Shown one piece after another: positions 1 through 8,246 of a stretch of 64,000 nt of DNA. Location of the stretch: the NCBI GenBank assembly GCA_913062975.1, contig CAJXZO010000002.1, forward strand, positions 107,686 to 171,685. The letters are read 5' to 3'. The stretch comes from an uncultured Micrococcales bacterium. GTDB lineage: Bacteria > Actinomycetota > Actinomycetes > Actinomycetales > Microbacteriaceae. Position 1 is the stretch's first letter. Every line of letters begins with the position of its first letter. The notes below the pieces were generated by a model that saw nothing but the letters and a program-made list of their open reading frames with translations, was not told the origin of the DNA and searched no databases. Made by a program: the position numbers and the translations under genes.

Positions 1-1
1 T

Positions 2-286
2 TTGGCGTTGATGGCTGGCTGGAATGCGATGTTGATTCGAGACGCTGCGGTGAGTGGTGCCAGGCATGGGGCACTTGCCGATAAAACACCAGCGGATGGC
101 GAGCGCTACACCCTGAAACTGTTAGAGCAAAGAATGCCATCACTTGCCAATTTTCAAACTGGATCGTCAATTGAGAATCAGCAGCTTTCGATTTCGGTTA
201 GTGCGAGCTTGCCCCAAGCGGGTTACATCAACAGCCTGAGCATTCCAACGGTGACTGGGAGCGCGGAGCTTGAGAGGCGGTTCTAA
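2..286 (+). CDS. TadE-like pseudopilin, 5' end cut by window
   Basis: The reading frame is open from the first bases of the window, so the N-terminus, with the expected prepilin leader and hydrophobic helix, is missing or incomplete. The visible 94 residues (GWNAMLIRDAAVSGAR onward) look like the periplasmic part of a TadE/TadG-type minor pilin: an alpha-helical stretch after the membrane helix followed by a short beta-rich tail. The next two genes are also TadE-like and overlap in the same direction, which is the usual 3' end of actinobacterial tad (Flp pilus/secretion) clusters. The family call rests mainly on this context. Confidence is moderate because the diagnostic end is absent. Confidence 0.55.
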   Translation: MALMAGWNAMLIRDAAVSGARHGALADKTPADGERYTLKLLEQRMPSLANFQTGSSIENQQLSISVSASLPQAGYINSLSIPTVTGSAELERRF

Positions 287-617
287 GGGCTATGCGGCGG
301 TAGAGATCATTGTCTATTCAATCCTGCCGCTAATAGTCTTCGCACTCGTCCCCGCTGGCTACCAGGCTATTCAAAAACAGTTAGCCGCTGAGTCGGTGGT
401 GAGGATGGTCGCTCGGGAAATGATGATTGAAAAGCCTGAAAACCCAGAGGCGACTGCAGCATCTTTGGCGAATGAAATCTCCAGGGATTTTGGCTACCCA
501 GCTAGCCTCTCAATTTCATGCATTGACGCCTGTAATGAAAGCGGGGGATGGTATCGGTTGCAGGTAAGCATCGATTCCGCTGAAGCTCAAAAGGTTGCGG
601 TCATTGAAGACAGATAG
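270..617 (+). CDS. TadE/TadF-like pseudopilin
   Basis: A 115-residue protein with a TTG start that overlaps the preceding gene by 17 nt, suggesting translational coupling. Residues 6-15 (KGYAAVEIIV) fit a class III prepilin leader: glycine before the cleavage point, glutamate at +5 and then a hydrophobic helix (about residues 11-30). The rest is a small extracytoplasmic domain with two cysteines near residues 83 and 87 (SCIDACNES), which might form a disulfide. It probably acts as a minor pilin or assembly factor of a tad system whose ATPase and platform genes should lie upstream of the window. The family is recognised; the exact orthologue is not. Confidence 0.6.
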   Translation: MRGGSKGYAAVEIIVYSILPLIVFALVPAGYQAIQKQLAAESVVRMVAREMMIEKPENPEATAASLANEISRDFGYPASLSISCIDACNESGGWYRLQVSIDSAEAQKVAVIEDR

Positions 618-1014
618 GGGATCAATCTCACCATTCGGCATTGGCCTTGCATCTATTTCAGTTGCAACCGCATTGGTTGTTTATCTTTCGGGAATGATGC
701 TGATTGCTCAACATCGACTGCAAGGGGATGCTGACCTTGCTCTGTTGCAAGCACATCAGCATTCAGTTGCGCAATTGGAGTATGCGGAGTATTCATTAGT
801 GCAATCACAACTGGAGAGATACTTCCAGGCAAACAACGTTCCGGGACTTGCTTTTATTGACCTTGAAGTGGATGACTTTGAATCCAGAATGAGGTTATGC
901 TCAAATCTCTCGCTTCCGTTTTCGGCGATGGATCTGCCAACCGCAATTTCAGTCTGTGCCGAGAGTGCGGTGGCAAGTTTTGACCCTAGGGATGGTCAGC
1001 GGATTTACTCCTGA
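595..1014 (+). CDS. Rv3654c-like TadE family protein, last gene of the tad cluster
   Basis: A 139-residue protein with a TTG start overlapping the previous gene by 23 nt; a second TTG nine bases downstream is an alternative. The N-terminus (RGSISPFGIGLA) resembles the third TadE-like protein of actinobacterial tad clusters (Rv3654c type): a short basic leader, one hydrophobic helix at about residues 12-36 and a helical extracytoplasmic domain. The two C-terminal cysteines (RLCSN and SVCAE) are spaced as a possible disulfide. It ends tail to tail with the MFS gene on the other strand with a 10-nt overlap. The call is from topology and position. Confidence 0.6.
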   Translation: MRSLKTDRGSISPFGIGLASISVATALVVYLSGMMLIAQHRLQGDADLALLQAHQHSVAQLEYAEYSLVQSQLERYFQANNVPGLAFIDLEVDDFESRMRLCSNLSLPFSAMDLPTAISVCAESAVASFDPRDGQRIYS

Positions 1015-2192
1015 GTGTTTGGGTTTCCATACTTAGGCAAAAATCTCCAAAACATATAGGCACCATAAAAACTGATTCCTCCCATGACTGCCATGGCTGG
1101 ACCCAGCCCAAACAATAGAGTCACACCTGAGAGCACATATGGAGAGAAAGCATTGCCACTTGTGGTGAGAAGCCTAAATCCAGCCAAGAATTCGCTTCTG
1201 GCATCAATTGGGGCTAGATCTGCACCCAGCACCATGTTTATGCCACTGGATAAAGCATTTACCAGTGCCGTAAGGGCTGCAAACAAGGCAAAGGTGAACA
1301 CATCGTCCATGATGAAAAACAGCATGTAGAGAACACCAAAGGCCAGCATTGTAGGCACCGACGTCCAGAATCTGCCGTATTTATCCATCACAACTCCAGA
1401 TAAATAAAACAGTGAGAAATCAATGATTCCGGTGAGGCCAATAATCAATGAGGTGGTTGCGGGATCAATCCCCAGATTGATTGCAAACAGTGGAAGAGCA
1501 ATCATTCGGATGTTTCGGATGCCTGCAATCACCGCACTGGCAACACCGAGTGTTCGCAGTTTGTTTTTTTCCCGCTTGGCGATCATCCAGGAACGACCGC
1601 GATTTTCACTAGGCGTGCAAATCATTGACTCGGCATCCACAGAGAAAATCAAGAGACTGACCAACAGCATCAATCCTGCTGCCAACAAATAAACGGAGTT
1701 TGTCCCAAATCCCGTAATCAGGAATGAGCCAAGCACCGGGCCCAGGGCAAGCCCACCTCGAAACATCCCGCCAAGAATTGACATTGCCCTGGCTCTAATC
1801 ATCCAAGGTATCTTTTCCGCCATGAAGGTGTGCCTAGCTAAACCAAACAGGCTGTGTCCAGCACCAACCATGGCAGCACCGGCTGCTAAAAATAAAACGT
1901 TTTGACCAACCAGAGCGATCGTGGCGCCAAGTGCACCAATCGCCCCAGCAATCATCATTGCTCTGCGTTCGCCAAAGATTCCGTTGACGATGGCTGATGG
2001 GATTTCCGCCAAAAGCGCTCCAAGCATCAGTGCTCCAGCAACAGCACCAGCTGTTGCCAGTCCAACACCAAAGTTTTCGGCAGTGGCTGGGATGATTGGA
2101 AGCAGTGCTCCCTCGGCCATCATGAAAAGCAGCGATGGAATATAGACAGGTCTAATCAGATTGCGCTTGCGGAACTGATTGCTTTGACTCAC
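1005..2192 (-). CDS. MFS transporter
   Basis: A 395-residue polytopic protein with about 12 hydrophobic segments in two halves separated by a basic cytoplasmic loop near residues 190-215 (REKNKLR). A conserved-type DKYGRFW turn follows the eighth helix, matching motif A-like loops of major facilitator superfamily drug and metabolite exporters. The start is GTG, chosen because a -10 box (GATAAT on the minus strand, 2204-2199) stands exactly six bases upstream, as in other genes here. It diverges from prfB with only 36 bp between start codons. The substrate cannot be deduced; a role in drug or metabolite efflux is inference. Confidence 0.8.
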   Translation of the reverse strand: MSQSNQFRKRNLIRPVYIPSLLFMMAEGALLPIIPATAENFGVGLATAGAVAGALMLGALLAEIPSAIVNGIFGERRAMMIAGAIGALGATIALVGQNVLFLAAGAAMVGAGHSLFGLARHTFMAEKIPWMIRARAMSILGGMFRGGLALGPVLGSFLITGFGTNSVYLLAAGLMLLVSLLIFSVDAESMICTPSENRGRSWMIAKREKNKLRTLGVASAVIAGIRNIRMIALPLFAINLGIDPATTSLIIGLTGIIDFSLFYLSGVVMDKYGRFWTSVPTMLAFGVLYMLFFIMDDVFTFALFAALTALVNALSSGINMVLGADLAPIDARSEFLAGFRLLTTSGNAFSPYVLSGVTLLFGLGPAMAVMGGISFYGAYMFWRFLPKYGNPNTQE

Positions 2193-2198
2193 CGGGCA

Positions 2199-2204
2199 AT
2201 TATC
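2199..2204 (-). promoter_or_regulatory. -10 box of a leaderless promoter (MFS gene)
   Basis: GATAAT on the minus strand followed by six bases (tgcccg) and the GTG start. With transcription normally starting six to seven bases after the -10 box, the transcript would begin at or within a base of the start codon. There is no ribosome binding site between the box and the start. Confidence 0.5.
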
Positions 2205-2214
2205 TCACTGGTCG

Positions 2215-2220
2215 TAGACT
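2215..2220 (+). promoter_or_regulatory. -10 box upstream of prfB
   Basis: TAGACT ends eight bases before the prfB ATG at 2229, and the intervening bases hold no Shine-Dalgarno sequence. A leaderless or nearly leaderless prfB transcript is the simplest reading. No good -35 box at 17 bp is visible. Confidence 0.45.
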
Positions 2221-2228
2221 TATGGCCC

Positions 2229-3329
2229 ATGGCAGAAATTGAGTTCAATCAGCGCTTGGAGTCGGTTCGAGAAACTTTCGAGGCGATTGTCGAGGTTCTC
2301 AACCCGCGGCAACTTGAATCAGACAAAGATGAGTTAGAGATTCAGGTGACTGACCCTGGACTATGGGATGATCAGGCCAGAGCTCAAAAGCTAACCTCGA
2401 AGCTTTCCAGGGCCAAGCAATCGCTGGAAACAATCAGTCGAATCGAGTCAAGAATTTCTGATGCAGAGGTTTTGTATCAGATGTCTCAGGATGAACAAGA
2501 CAGTTCTGCTGAAGCAGAAGCCGTGAAAGAGCTGCAGAGTCTTGAAAAAGATATCGCAGAGCTAGAAGTTCAAACTCTTTTGAATGGCGAGTACGACGAG
2601 CGTGGTGCTGTGATGACCATCCGCAGTGGTGCTGGTGGGGACGACGCAACAGATTTTGCAGAAATGTTGCTCAGAATGTATTCAAGGTTTGCTGAAAAAA
2701 GAGGCTGGAAGCCAAAAGTTTTAGACACCTCCTACGCAGAAGGTGCTGGAATCAAATCAGCAACCTTGGAAGTTGGTGAACCATTTGCTTTTGGTCAGCT
2801 ATCGGTTGAGGCAGGAACACACCGTTTGGTTCGGATGAGCCCATTCAATGCAGCGGGAAAGAGGCAAACAAGTTTTGCTGCGGTTGAGGTCGTTCCGCTT
2901 ATTGAGAGCACAGATGAAATTGAAATTGATGAGAATGATTTGAAAATTGACGTTTATCGCTCGAGCGGTCCCGGCGGACAGAGCGTTAACACCACAGATT
3001 CTGCTGTCAGGATTACCCACCAACCCACCGGCACAGTGGTCAGCTGTCAAAACGAAAAGTCTCAACTTCAGAACAAGGCTGCCGCAATGAGAGTTTTGCA
3101 ATCAAGGTTGCTAGAAATCAAACGCCGTGAAGAGCTTGCCACCAAAAAAGAGTTGGCCGGGGATGTGAAGGCAAGCTGGGGCGAGCAGATGAGGAGTTAT
3201 GTCTTAGCTCCCTATCAGATGGTGAAAGACCTCAGAACTGATTACGAGGTGAATAACCCAGATGAGATTTTTGATGGGGATTTAGATGGTTTTGTGCAGG
3301 CGGGAATTCGCTGGCGCAAACGTTCTTAG
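2229..3329 (+). CDS. prfB: Peptide chain release factor 2
   Basis: RF2 recognises UGA and UAA stop codons and triggers peptidyl-tRNA hydrolysis on the ribosome. The 366-residue protein carries the RF2 tripeptide SPF at 204-206 (VRMSPF) and the universal GGQ hydrolysis motif at 249-251 (SGPGGQSVN), at the same positions as in the E. coli protein. The ATG at 2229 was chosen over an upstream in-frame start at 2184 because it matches the family N-terminus and follows a -10 box. The frame is continuous, so the autoregulatory +1 frameshift found in many bacteria is absent. Followed by ftsE, the usual actinobacterial order. Confidence 0.97.
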   Translation: MAEIEFNQRLESVRETFEAIVEVLNPRQLESDKDELEIQVTDPGLWDDQARAQKLTSKLSRAKQSLETISRIESRISDAEVLYQMSQDEQDSSAEAEAVKELQSLEKDIAELEVQTLLNGEYDERGAVMTIRSGAGGDDATDFAEMLLRMYSRFAEKRGWKPKVLDTSYAEGAGIKSATLEVGEPFAFGQLSVEAGTHRLVRMSPFNAAGKRQTSFAAVEVVPLIESTDEIEIDENDLKIDVYRSSGPGGQSVNTTDSAVRITHQPTGTVVSCQNEKSQLQNKAAAMRVLQSRLLEIKRREELATKKELAGDVKASWGEQMRSYVLAPYQMVKDLRTDYEVNNPDEIFDGDLDGFVQAGIRWRKRS

Positions 3330-3388
3330 GGCAACACTCCATACCCCTGCCGTGATTTCCGAGGAGTCAAAAATAGGCTTGAAAAACA

Positions 3389-4108
3389 ATGATCACCATC
3401 CAGCATGCCGTAAAGACTTATAAGGGTTCAGATGAACCAGCTTTGAAATCAGTCTCTCTGCAGGTTGATCGCGGGGAGTTTGTTTTTCTAGTTGGAGCCA
3501 GCGGTTCTGGCAAGTCAACGCTTATGCGAATGGTGTTGCGTGAAGATGTTCCAACAACTGGTTCAATTCATGTCTTGGGTGAGGATTTGATCAACCTTGC
3601 AAGCCGCAGGGTGCCAATTTTTAGAAGACGTCTCGGTGTGGTTTTTCAGGATTTCCGACTTTTGCCTCAGAAAAACGTCTACGAAAACGTCGCTTATTCA
3701 TCAAAAGTGATCGGGAAACCTCGGGCATTCATCGAGACTGCCGTTCCAGATGTGTTGAGTCTTGTTGGTCTCAGTGAAAAAGCCAAACGCATGCCAAGTG
3801 AGCTATCTGGTGGTGAGCAGCAAAGAGTAGCGGTAGCGAGAGCGATTGTGAATAAACCAGATATTTTGCTTGCAGATGAGCCAACTGGAAACCTTGACCC
3901 GAAAACCTCTGGCGAAATCATGGATCTTTTGCAACGAATCAATCTGGGTGGAACAACTGTTTTGATGGCAACTCACGATCGAGGAATCGTTGACCGTTTG
4001 CAAAAGCGGGTCATTGAGCTCAAAAACGGAGAAATCATCAGAGACGAGGTAGCCGCTGGATACAGAGATGTGAACACCGGCGAGATGCCCAAGTCGGAGG
4101 AATTCTGA
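3389..4108 (+). CDS. ftsE: Cell division ATP-binding protein FtsE
   Basis: ABC-type ATPase that pairs with FtsX in the cytoplasmic membrane and links the divisome to activation of peptidoglycan hydrolases. Visible motifs in 239 residues are Walker A GASGSGKST (36-44), signature LSGGEQQ (139-145), Walker B ILLADE (159-164) and the H-loop histidine (ATHD, H196). A TAGGCT -10-like box ends nine bases before the ATG, giving a very short leader at most. The stop overlaps the ftsX start (ATGA), so the two subunits are translationally coupled. Confidence 0.97.
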   Translation: MITIQHAVKTYKGSDEPALKSVSLQVDRGEFVFLVGASGSGKSTLMRMVLREDVPTTGSIHVLGEDLINLASRRVPIFRRRLGVVFQDFRLLPQKNVYENVAYSSKVIGKPRAFIETAVPDVLSLVGLSEKAKRMPSELSGGEQQRVAVARAIVNKPDILLADEPTGNLDPKTSGEIMDLLQRINLGGTTVLMATHDRGIVDRLQKRVIELKNGEIIRDEVAAGYRDVNTGEMPKSEEF

Positions 4109-5022
4109 TGAAGGTTTTATTTGCGCTTAGTGAGTCCTGGGCTGGGATTCGAAGCAACGTTTCAATGGTCATCTCAATCGTCTTGGTGACATTTATCTCA
4201 CTAAGTTTTGTGGGTATTGCTGCACTTTTACAGTTGCAGATCAATGAAATGAAAAACTATTGGTACGACCGAGCACAGGTAGCTGTCTACATGTGCACCG
4301 ATGTGTCCCCAGCTGCCGCCTGCCCAACGGGCGAGGCGAGTGAGGCTGAAAAAGCAGCAGTGGATGCTCAGTTGCAATCCACAGTTTTAGCGCCATACAT
4401 AGACCAGTACTACTTTGAAACCCACGAAGAAGCTTATGAGAAGTTCAGCGAGGAATTCGCTGACAGCTCAGTAGCCAGCTATGTAACTCCCGAGCAGTTG
4501 AATGAGGCTTTTTGGGTGAATCTGATAAACCCCGAGCAGAGTGCGATTATCACCGAAAGCTTTAGTGGTGCAGCGGGGGTTGAGCAGGTTAGAGACCAGC
4601 GGGGTTATCTGGATTCAATCTTTAGTTTTCTAAATGCTGGGTCTATCACGGCAGCCGCAGTGGCAGGGGTGATGTTGGCAAGCGCTTTGCTGTTGATCAG
4701 CACCACCATCAGACTTAGTGCATTCTCAAGACGTCGAGAAATAGCAATTATGAGGCTGGTTGGAGCAAGCAATTTCTCCATTAGATTCCCCTTTGTCCTA
4801 GAGGGCGTAATTGCCGCAACCCTTGGTGCGGTTGTCAGCGCGGTGGCTGTTTATGCAGCAGTTGAGTTTTTAGTTCAAGATTTCCTAGCCGTCAGATTGC
4901 CCTTCACCTCATTTGTTGGAGCCCAGCAGGCGCTAACAGTTGTTCCCTGGTTAATTCTTGGCGGTGTTATCCTTTCAGCTCTGGCGAGTTCAGTAGCAAT
5001 TCGCCGATATCTAAAGGTCTAA
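4108..5022 (+). CDS. ftsX: Cell division protein FtsX
   Basis: Permease-like partner of FtsE, 304 residues. Topology is typical: a helix at about residues 18-44, a large extracytoplasmic loop to about residue 170, then three C-terminal helices with the cytoplasmic RRREIAIMRLVGA segment between them. The outer loop carries two cysteines, C63 and C72 (YMC and AAACPTG), which could form a disulfide; this loop is where FtsX contacts peptidoglycan hydrolases in other actinobacteria. Starts on the last base of the ftsE stop and is followed after 12 nt by smpB. Confidence 0.95.
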   Translation: MKVLFALSESWAGIRSNVSMVISIVLVTFISLSFVGIAALLQLQINEMKNYWYDRAQVAVYMCTDVSPAAACPTGEASEAEKAAVDAQLQSTVLAPYIDQYYFETHEEAYEKFSEEFADSSVASYVTPEQLNEAFWVNLINPEQSAIITESFSGAAGVEQVRDQRGYLDSIFSFLNAGSITAAAVAGVMLASALLLISTTIRLSAFSRRREIAIMRLVGASNFSIRFPFVLEGVIAATLGAVVSAVAVYAAVEFLVQDFLAVRLPFTSFVGAQQALTVVPWLILGGVILSALASSVAIRRYLKV

Positions 5023-5034
5023 CCGGGAGAGAAC

Positions 5035-5508
5035 ATGCCTAGGGAGCGCGGCGAAGCAATTGTCGCAACCAACCGTAAGGCTCGTTACGACTATCACATC
5101 GATGATGTCTACGAGGCTGGGCTTGTGCTGACTGGAACTGAGGTTAAGTCTCTACGAGCCGGTAGGGCCTCGCTGGTGGATGGTTACGCGGCCATTGAAA
5201 ACGGTGAGGCATGGCTAGAAAACGTTCACATCCCAGAATTCACTGAGGGTTCCTGGACTAATCACTCCACCAGAAGAAAAAGAAAATTACTTCTAAACCG
5301 GATGGAGATTAACAAGCTCACCGGCAAAGTCAAAGAAACTGGCTTCACGCTGGTGCCTCTGAAACTTTATTTCAAAGATGGCAGAGCCAAAGTTGAAATC
5401 GCTTTAGCTCGAGGCAAAAAGGAATATGACAAGCGTCAAACTTTGAAAGAAAAGCAAGACAAGCGCGAAGCAGACAGAGCTGTGGCCACCAGGGGCAAAG
5501 AGTGGTAA
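5035..5508 (+). CDS. smpB: SsrA-binding protein SmpB
   Basis: Small basic protein (157 residues) that binds the tRNA-like part of tmRNA and delivers it to stalled ribosomes for trans-translation. It contains the family segments [25 protein letters not shown] and [15 protein letters not shown], ending in the lysine/arginine-rich tail that enters the empty mRNA channel. GGGAGAG seven bases before the ATG serves as ribosome binding site. It sits directly upstream of its RNA partner ssrA; a small hairpin (CTGCC/GGCAG, 5518-5531) separates them. Confidence 0.97.
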   Translation: MPRERGEAIVATNRKARYDYHIDDVYEAGLVLTGTEVKSLRAGRASLVDGYAAIENGEAWLENVHIPEFTEGSWTNHSTRRKRKLLLNRMEINKLTGKVKETGFTLVPLKLYFKDGRAKVEIALARGKKEYDKRQTLKEKQDKREADRAVATRGKEW

Positions 5509-5548
5509 ACTGCGATACTGCCTTGCGGCAGATTTGATAACTAAACAC

Positions 5549-5916
5549 GGGGATGATCGGTTTCGACACTGTAGTAGTGCGTGGATGAAGCGGGTCGAGG
5601 ATGCAGAGTTATCTCGTTAACGCCCTCTGCAAAACTATAGGTGCCAAATCTAAGCGCGCCGACTTCGCCCTAGCTGCATAAGCTAGCCCCGAAGTCCGTC
5701 TAACTGGGTTCGATTCCGCCCCAGACCTAGACGCCATTTAGGAATCTAGCTGGATGGTAGCGCCTAGGTGCTGTCCGGGACTTTTTACCTGGGCTGGGTC
5801 TGTCTGCATAGTGGCTTCAGACAAATGCAGGGGCCGAGAAAACGTCTTTTGAAGCTACGCCCGTAGAATCTCCACAATCACTGCCGTGGACGGGGGTTCA
5901 ATTCCCCCCATCTCCA
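5549..5916 (+). ncRNA. ssrA: Transfer-messenger RNA (tmRNA)
   Basis: Begins GGGGATG, which pairs as a seven-base acceptor stem with CATCTCC at 5909-5915; the discriminator A is 5916 and CCA is not encoded. The TTCGACAC element after the 5' stem and the GGGGGTTCAATTCCCCC T-arm at the 3' end are canonical. The tag reading frame starts at the GCC at 5643 and ends with TAA at 5679-5681, encoding AKSKRADFALAA after the alanine supplied by tmRNA itself; the DFALAA ending is typical of Actinobacteria. Length is about 368 nt. It follows smpB and is closed by the terminator at 5925. Confidence 0.96.
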
Positions 5917-5924
5917 CTCAATAA

Positions 5925-5955
5925 AAAACTCCCTGGTGTTGAGCCAGGGAGTTTT
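5925..5955. terminator. Bidirectional rho-independent terminator
   Basis: A perfect 12-bp stem (5925-5936 with 5944-5955, core CTCCCTGG/CCAGGGAG) and a seven-base loop. The stem ends in AAAA on one side and TTTT on the other, so it works for both convergent units: ssrA on the plus strand and the carbonic anhydrase gene, whose stop lies ten bases beyond, on the minus strand. Confidence 0.9.
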
Positions 5956-5964
5956 CTTAATTCC

Positions 5965-6453
5965 TTACTTAACTTCGTTTAGTTCCCCAGTTGCAACATC
6001 AAAGATGAAGCCCCTGATGTTGTCTTTTTTCGGTATGAAAGGGCTTGCCTTGATTCGGGCAACTGATTGCCTGACATCAGTTTCTAGGTCATTGAATGAT
6101 TCCGCCGCCCACTCTGGCTTGATGCCGGTCTCATCCTGGATGCTTGCCTTGAACTCATCGTCGGTGAAGGTGAGCATGCCGCAGTCGGTGTGGTGGATGA
6201 GGATGATTTCCTCAGTTCCCAGCAGTCGCTGGCTGATTGCCAGTGAGCGAATCTCGTCATCTGTGACTACTCCACCGGCGTTGCGGATAACGTGGGACTC
6301 TCCCTCTTGAATGCCTAAAGCGCCATAGACGTTCAGTCTTGCGTCCATGCATGCCAAGACCGCAATCTTGTTGCTTGGAGGCAAGGGCAATGGGCCAGAA
6401 AAACTGGCTGCGTAAGCTTTGTTGTTTTCTAAATACTGGTCTGTAATGGTCAT
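5965..6453 (-). CDS. Beta-class carbonic anhydrase
   Basis: Interconverts CO2 and bicarbonate in the cytoplasm, supplying carboxylases and pH balance. The 162-residue protein shows the beta-class zinc site: C35-x-D37-x-R39 (ACMDARL) and H88-x-x-C91 (HHTDCGM). Asp37 and Arg39 form the usual catalytic dyad. The short length and compact C-terminus fit the Rv1284-like type common in Actinobacteria. The ATG was chosen because a TAGATT box lies exactly six bases upstream. The next genes on this strand are membrane transporters, but they stand upstream, separated by 50 bp. Confidence 0.93.
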   Translation of the reverse strand: MTITDQYLENNKAYAASFSGPLPLPPSNKIAVLACMDARLNVYGALGIQEGESHVIRNAGGVVTDDEIRSLAISQRLLGTEEIILIHHTDCGMLTFTDDEFKASIQDETGIKPEWAAESFNDLETDVRQSVARIKASPFIPKKDNIRGFIFDVATGELNEVK

Positions 6454-6459
6454 CCCAAG

Positions 6460-6465
6460 AATCTA
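6460..6465 (-). promoter_or_regulatory. -10 box of a leaderless promoter (carbonic anhydrase)
   Basis: TAGATT on the minus strand, then cttggg, then the ATG at 6453. The six-base gap matches nine other genes in this window and predicts transcription starting at the start codon. Confidence 0.5.
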
Positions 6466-6503
6466 AATCACTGAGGTTTTAGAACCCCTGTTGTTGCTAA
6501 TAA

Positions 6504-7982
6504 TTACCAAGCACCGCTGTTTTTCAGCGGGGCTTTCAGTTCGGCCTTGAAATCAAGTGCTTCTGCTCGTGGTTTGGTTATCAGGCTCACAATCACAAAC
6601 AGTGCAACGGTGATTGTGGCCACTGTAACCGCCAAGATTGGGTCAAACACGCTCACACCCTGAATCAGGGCCATCCAGATGGCAGTGACTGATCCTCCAA
6701 GCAGTGACGCAAGCGCACCCCAACTGGTTGCTCTTGACCAGAAAAAGGCTCCAACGATGCTGGGCACCGTAACCATCAGGCCAGCTGCGGATAGTGAGGC
6801 CAGCTGATCAACAATGTCTGCCGTTTGCAGAGCAAAGAAGCTTGCAAACACAATCACAATCACAACCACCACGCGACCAACGGTGATCTGGGTTCGGTCA
6901 GTGGCGGAGGCTGTCTTTCTTCCCAAGAAATCCCTTGAGACCATCGCTCCCATGGTTAGCGCAATTGAATCAAGCGTTGAAATAGCCGCTGCCAAAATTC
7001 CAACAATCAACATCAATGCAACTGGAATGGGGATAACACCGCTGCCCAGGAGTGCGGGTGTTGCGTTTGAGGTGTTTTCCAAACCTGGCTCAAGCTGCAG
7101 AGCTGTAAATCCCCAGATGACTGCAACCTGGGTGAAGATCAGCCCAAAACCCATCACCCACAAAATCATGGTTTTCATGGACTTGAAGTCTTTGATGATG
7201 AACAGCCTCTGGCTCACCTGAGGGTTTGAGATTGTGAAGAAAAACCAAGGCAATGAAAGAGCAATGAAGGTTCCAATTGACCAAAGTCCCGGTCCTGGCA
7301 GGCTCAGCCATTCTGCGTTGTTTTCTAGGGTCTTTTCAATCAACCCAGGGAATCCACCCAATGCAGCGATAGCAAACCCGACCGCCAGGATTCCAGAAAT
7401 CATCATGATTGCAGCCTGAGTTGCATCGGTCCAGGCAACTGAACGAAGACCTGCAAACAGCGTCCAGAAAACCGCTAACACTGCTCCGACCAGAATTGCC
7501 TGGAACAGAGTTAGCCCACCATCGGTCACCCCACTCAGAAGCAACCCAATTCCTGCCATCTGGGTGGTGCAGTAGGGGAGAAGGAAAACAAGTGCAATGA
7601 CTGCCATTAATCTTGCAACATTTCTATCGCCGTATCTTGCACCAATCATCTCGGCAGGCGAGATAAAGCCCCAGCGCTTAGCTGCGAGATAAAACCTGGG
7701 AGCGAAAATTACCAATAACCCAAGACCTGCAAAATAAATAAGCTCGAAACCCAATGCACCGATGCCGCCTCGGTAGGTAAGTCCGGTGAGAACCACCAGC
7801 ATGAAAGCACTGTAGGTGGTTGCTGCATAGCTAAGACCTGCAACAACTGGCCCAATCTTTTTGCCAGCTAGGTAGTAATCCTCGGCAGTTCCTTTATTGG
7901 ACCTGGTCGCAGTAAGGGAAATTATGACGCCAAAAAGCGCGAATAAACCAATTGCCAGCCAAACCAGCTCACTTGAAATCAC
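6504..7982 (-). CDS. Sodium:solute symporter (SSS family)
   Basis: A membrane protein of 492 residues with about 13 hydrophobic helices and the SSS hallmark segments: YYLAGKKIGPVVAG after the first helix, ATTYSAFML in the second, and GILAAAISTLDSIALTM in the eighth-helix region, with the STLDS serines near the sodium site. The substrate is not evident; acetate, pyruvate, proline or pantothenate are all transported by relatives. The GTG at 7982 is preferred to an upstream ATG at 8012 because it forms a GTGA overlap with the stop of the preceding small gene. That implies translational coupling and perhaps a two-component permease. Confidence 0.88.
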   Translation of the reverse strand: MISSELVWLAIGLFALFGVIISLTATRSNKGTAEDYYLAGKKIGPVVAGLSYAATTYSAFMLVVLTGLTYRGGIGALGFELIYFAGLGLLVIFAPRFYLAAKRWGFISPAEMIGARYGDRNVARLMAVIALVFLLPYCTTQMAGIGLLLSGVTDGGLTLFQAILVGAVLAVFWTLFAGLRSVAWTDATQAAIMMISGILAVGFAIAALGGFPGLIEKTLENNAEWLSLPGPGLWSIGTFIALSLPWFFFTISNPQVSQRLFIIKDFKSMKTMILWVMGFGLIFTQVAVIWGFTALQLEPGLENTSNATPALLGSGVIPIPVALMLIVGILAAAISTLDSIALTMGAMVSRDFLGRKTASATDRTQITVGRVVVVIVIVFASFFALQTADIVDQLASLSAAGLMVTVPSIVGAFFWSRATSWGALASLLGGSVTAIWMALIQGVSVFDPILAVTVATITVALFVIVSLITKPRAEALDFKAELKAPLKNSGAW

Positions 7983-8185
7983 TGGCCGTTCCTCCAGTCT
8001 TTGACCCCCCAAACGATTAGGCCAATGATTACAACCCCAAACAACAGCCAGAACCCATATACAACCAGAGATGGGCTGAGGGTGCCCAAGATGCCATACG
8101 GAATAACTGTTGCTAACAGCACGCTAATCACTAATAGGGTGAACCAAATTATGAATCCGGACCTAGTTTTGAGCTTAGAATTCAA
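7979..8185 (-). CDS. Small two-helix membrane protein, putative symporter partner
   Basis: 68 residues from a TTG start, with two hydrophobic helices (about residues 11-33 and 40-60), a positive N-terminus (NSKLKTR) and a short charged tail (KDWRNGQ). Small proteins of this layout stand directly upstream of many SSS symporters and are thought to assist them. The four-base overlap with the symporter gene supports a joint function. The family is not recognised with certainty (DUF485-, DUF4212- and DUF3311-like proteins share this size and position), so no function is assigned beyond probable accessory subunit. Confidence 0.65.
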   Translation of the reverse strand: MNSKLKTRSGFIIWFTLLVISVLLATVIPYGILGTLSPSLVVYGFWLLFGVVIIGLIVWGVKDWRNGQ

Positions 8186-8246
8186 CGTTTCCGCCTAAAA
8201 GATTTGCCCTAAGCATAGTCAACCACCGGGGTTGTCGGTCAAATTT

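Noticed and set aside
2184..2228. Possible RF2 programmed frameshift or longer N-terminus for prfB.
   Set aside because: The reading frame is continuous and the ATG at 2229 aligns SPF and GGQ to their usual positions; the extra 15 residues look non-conserved.
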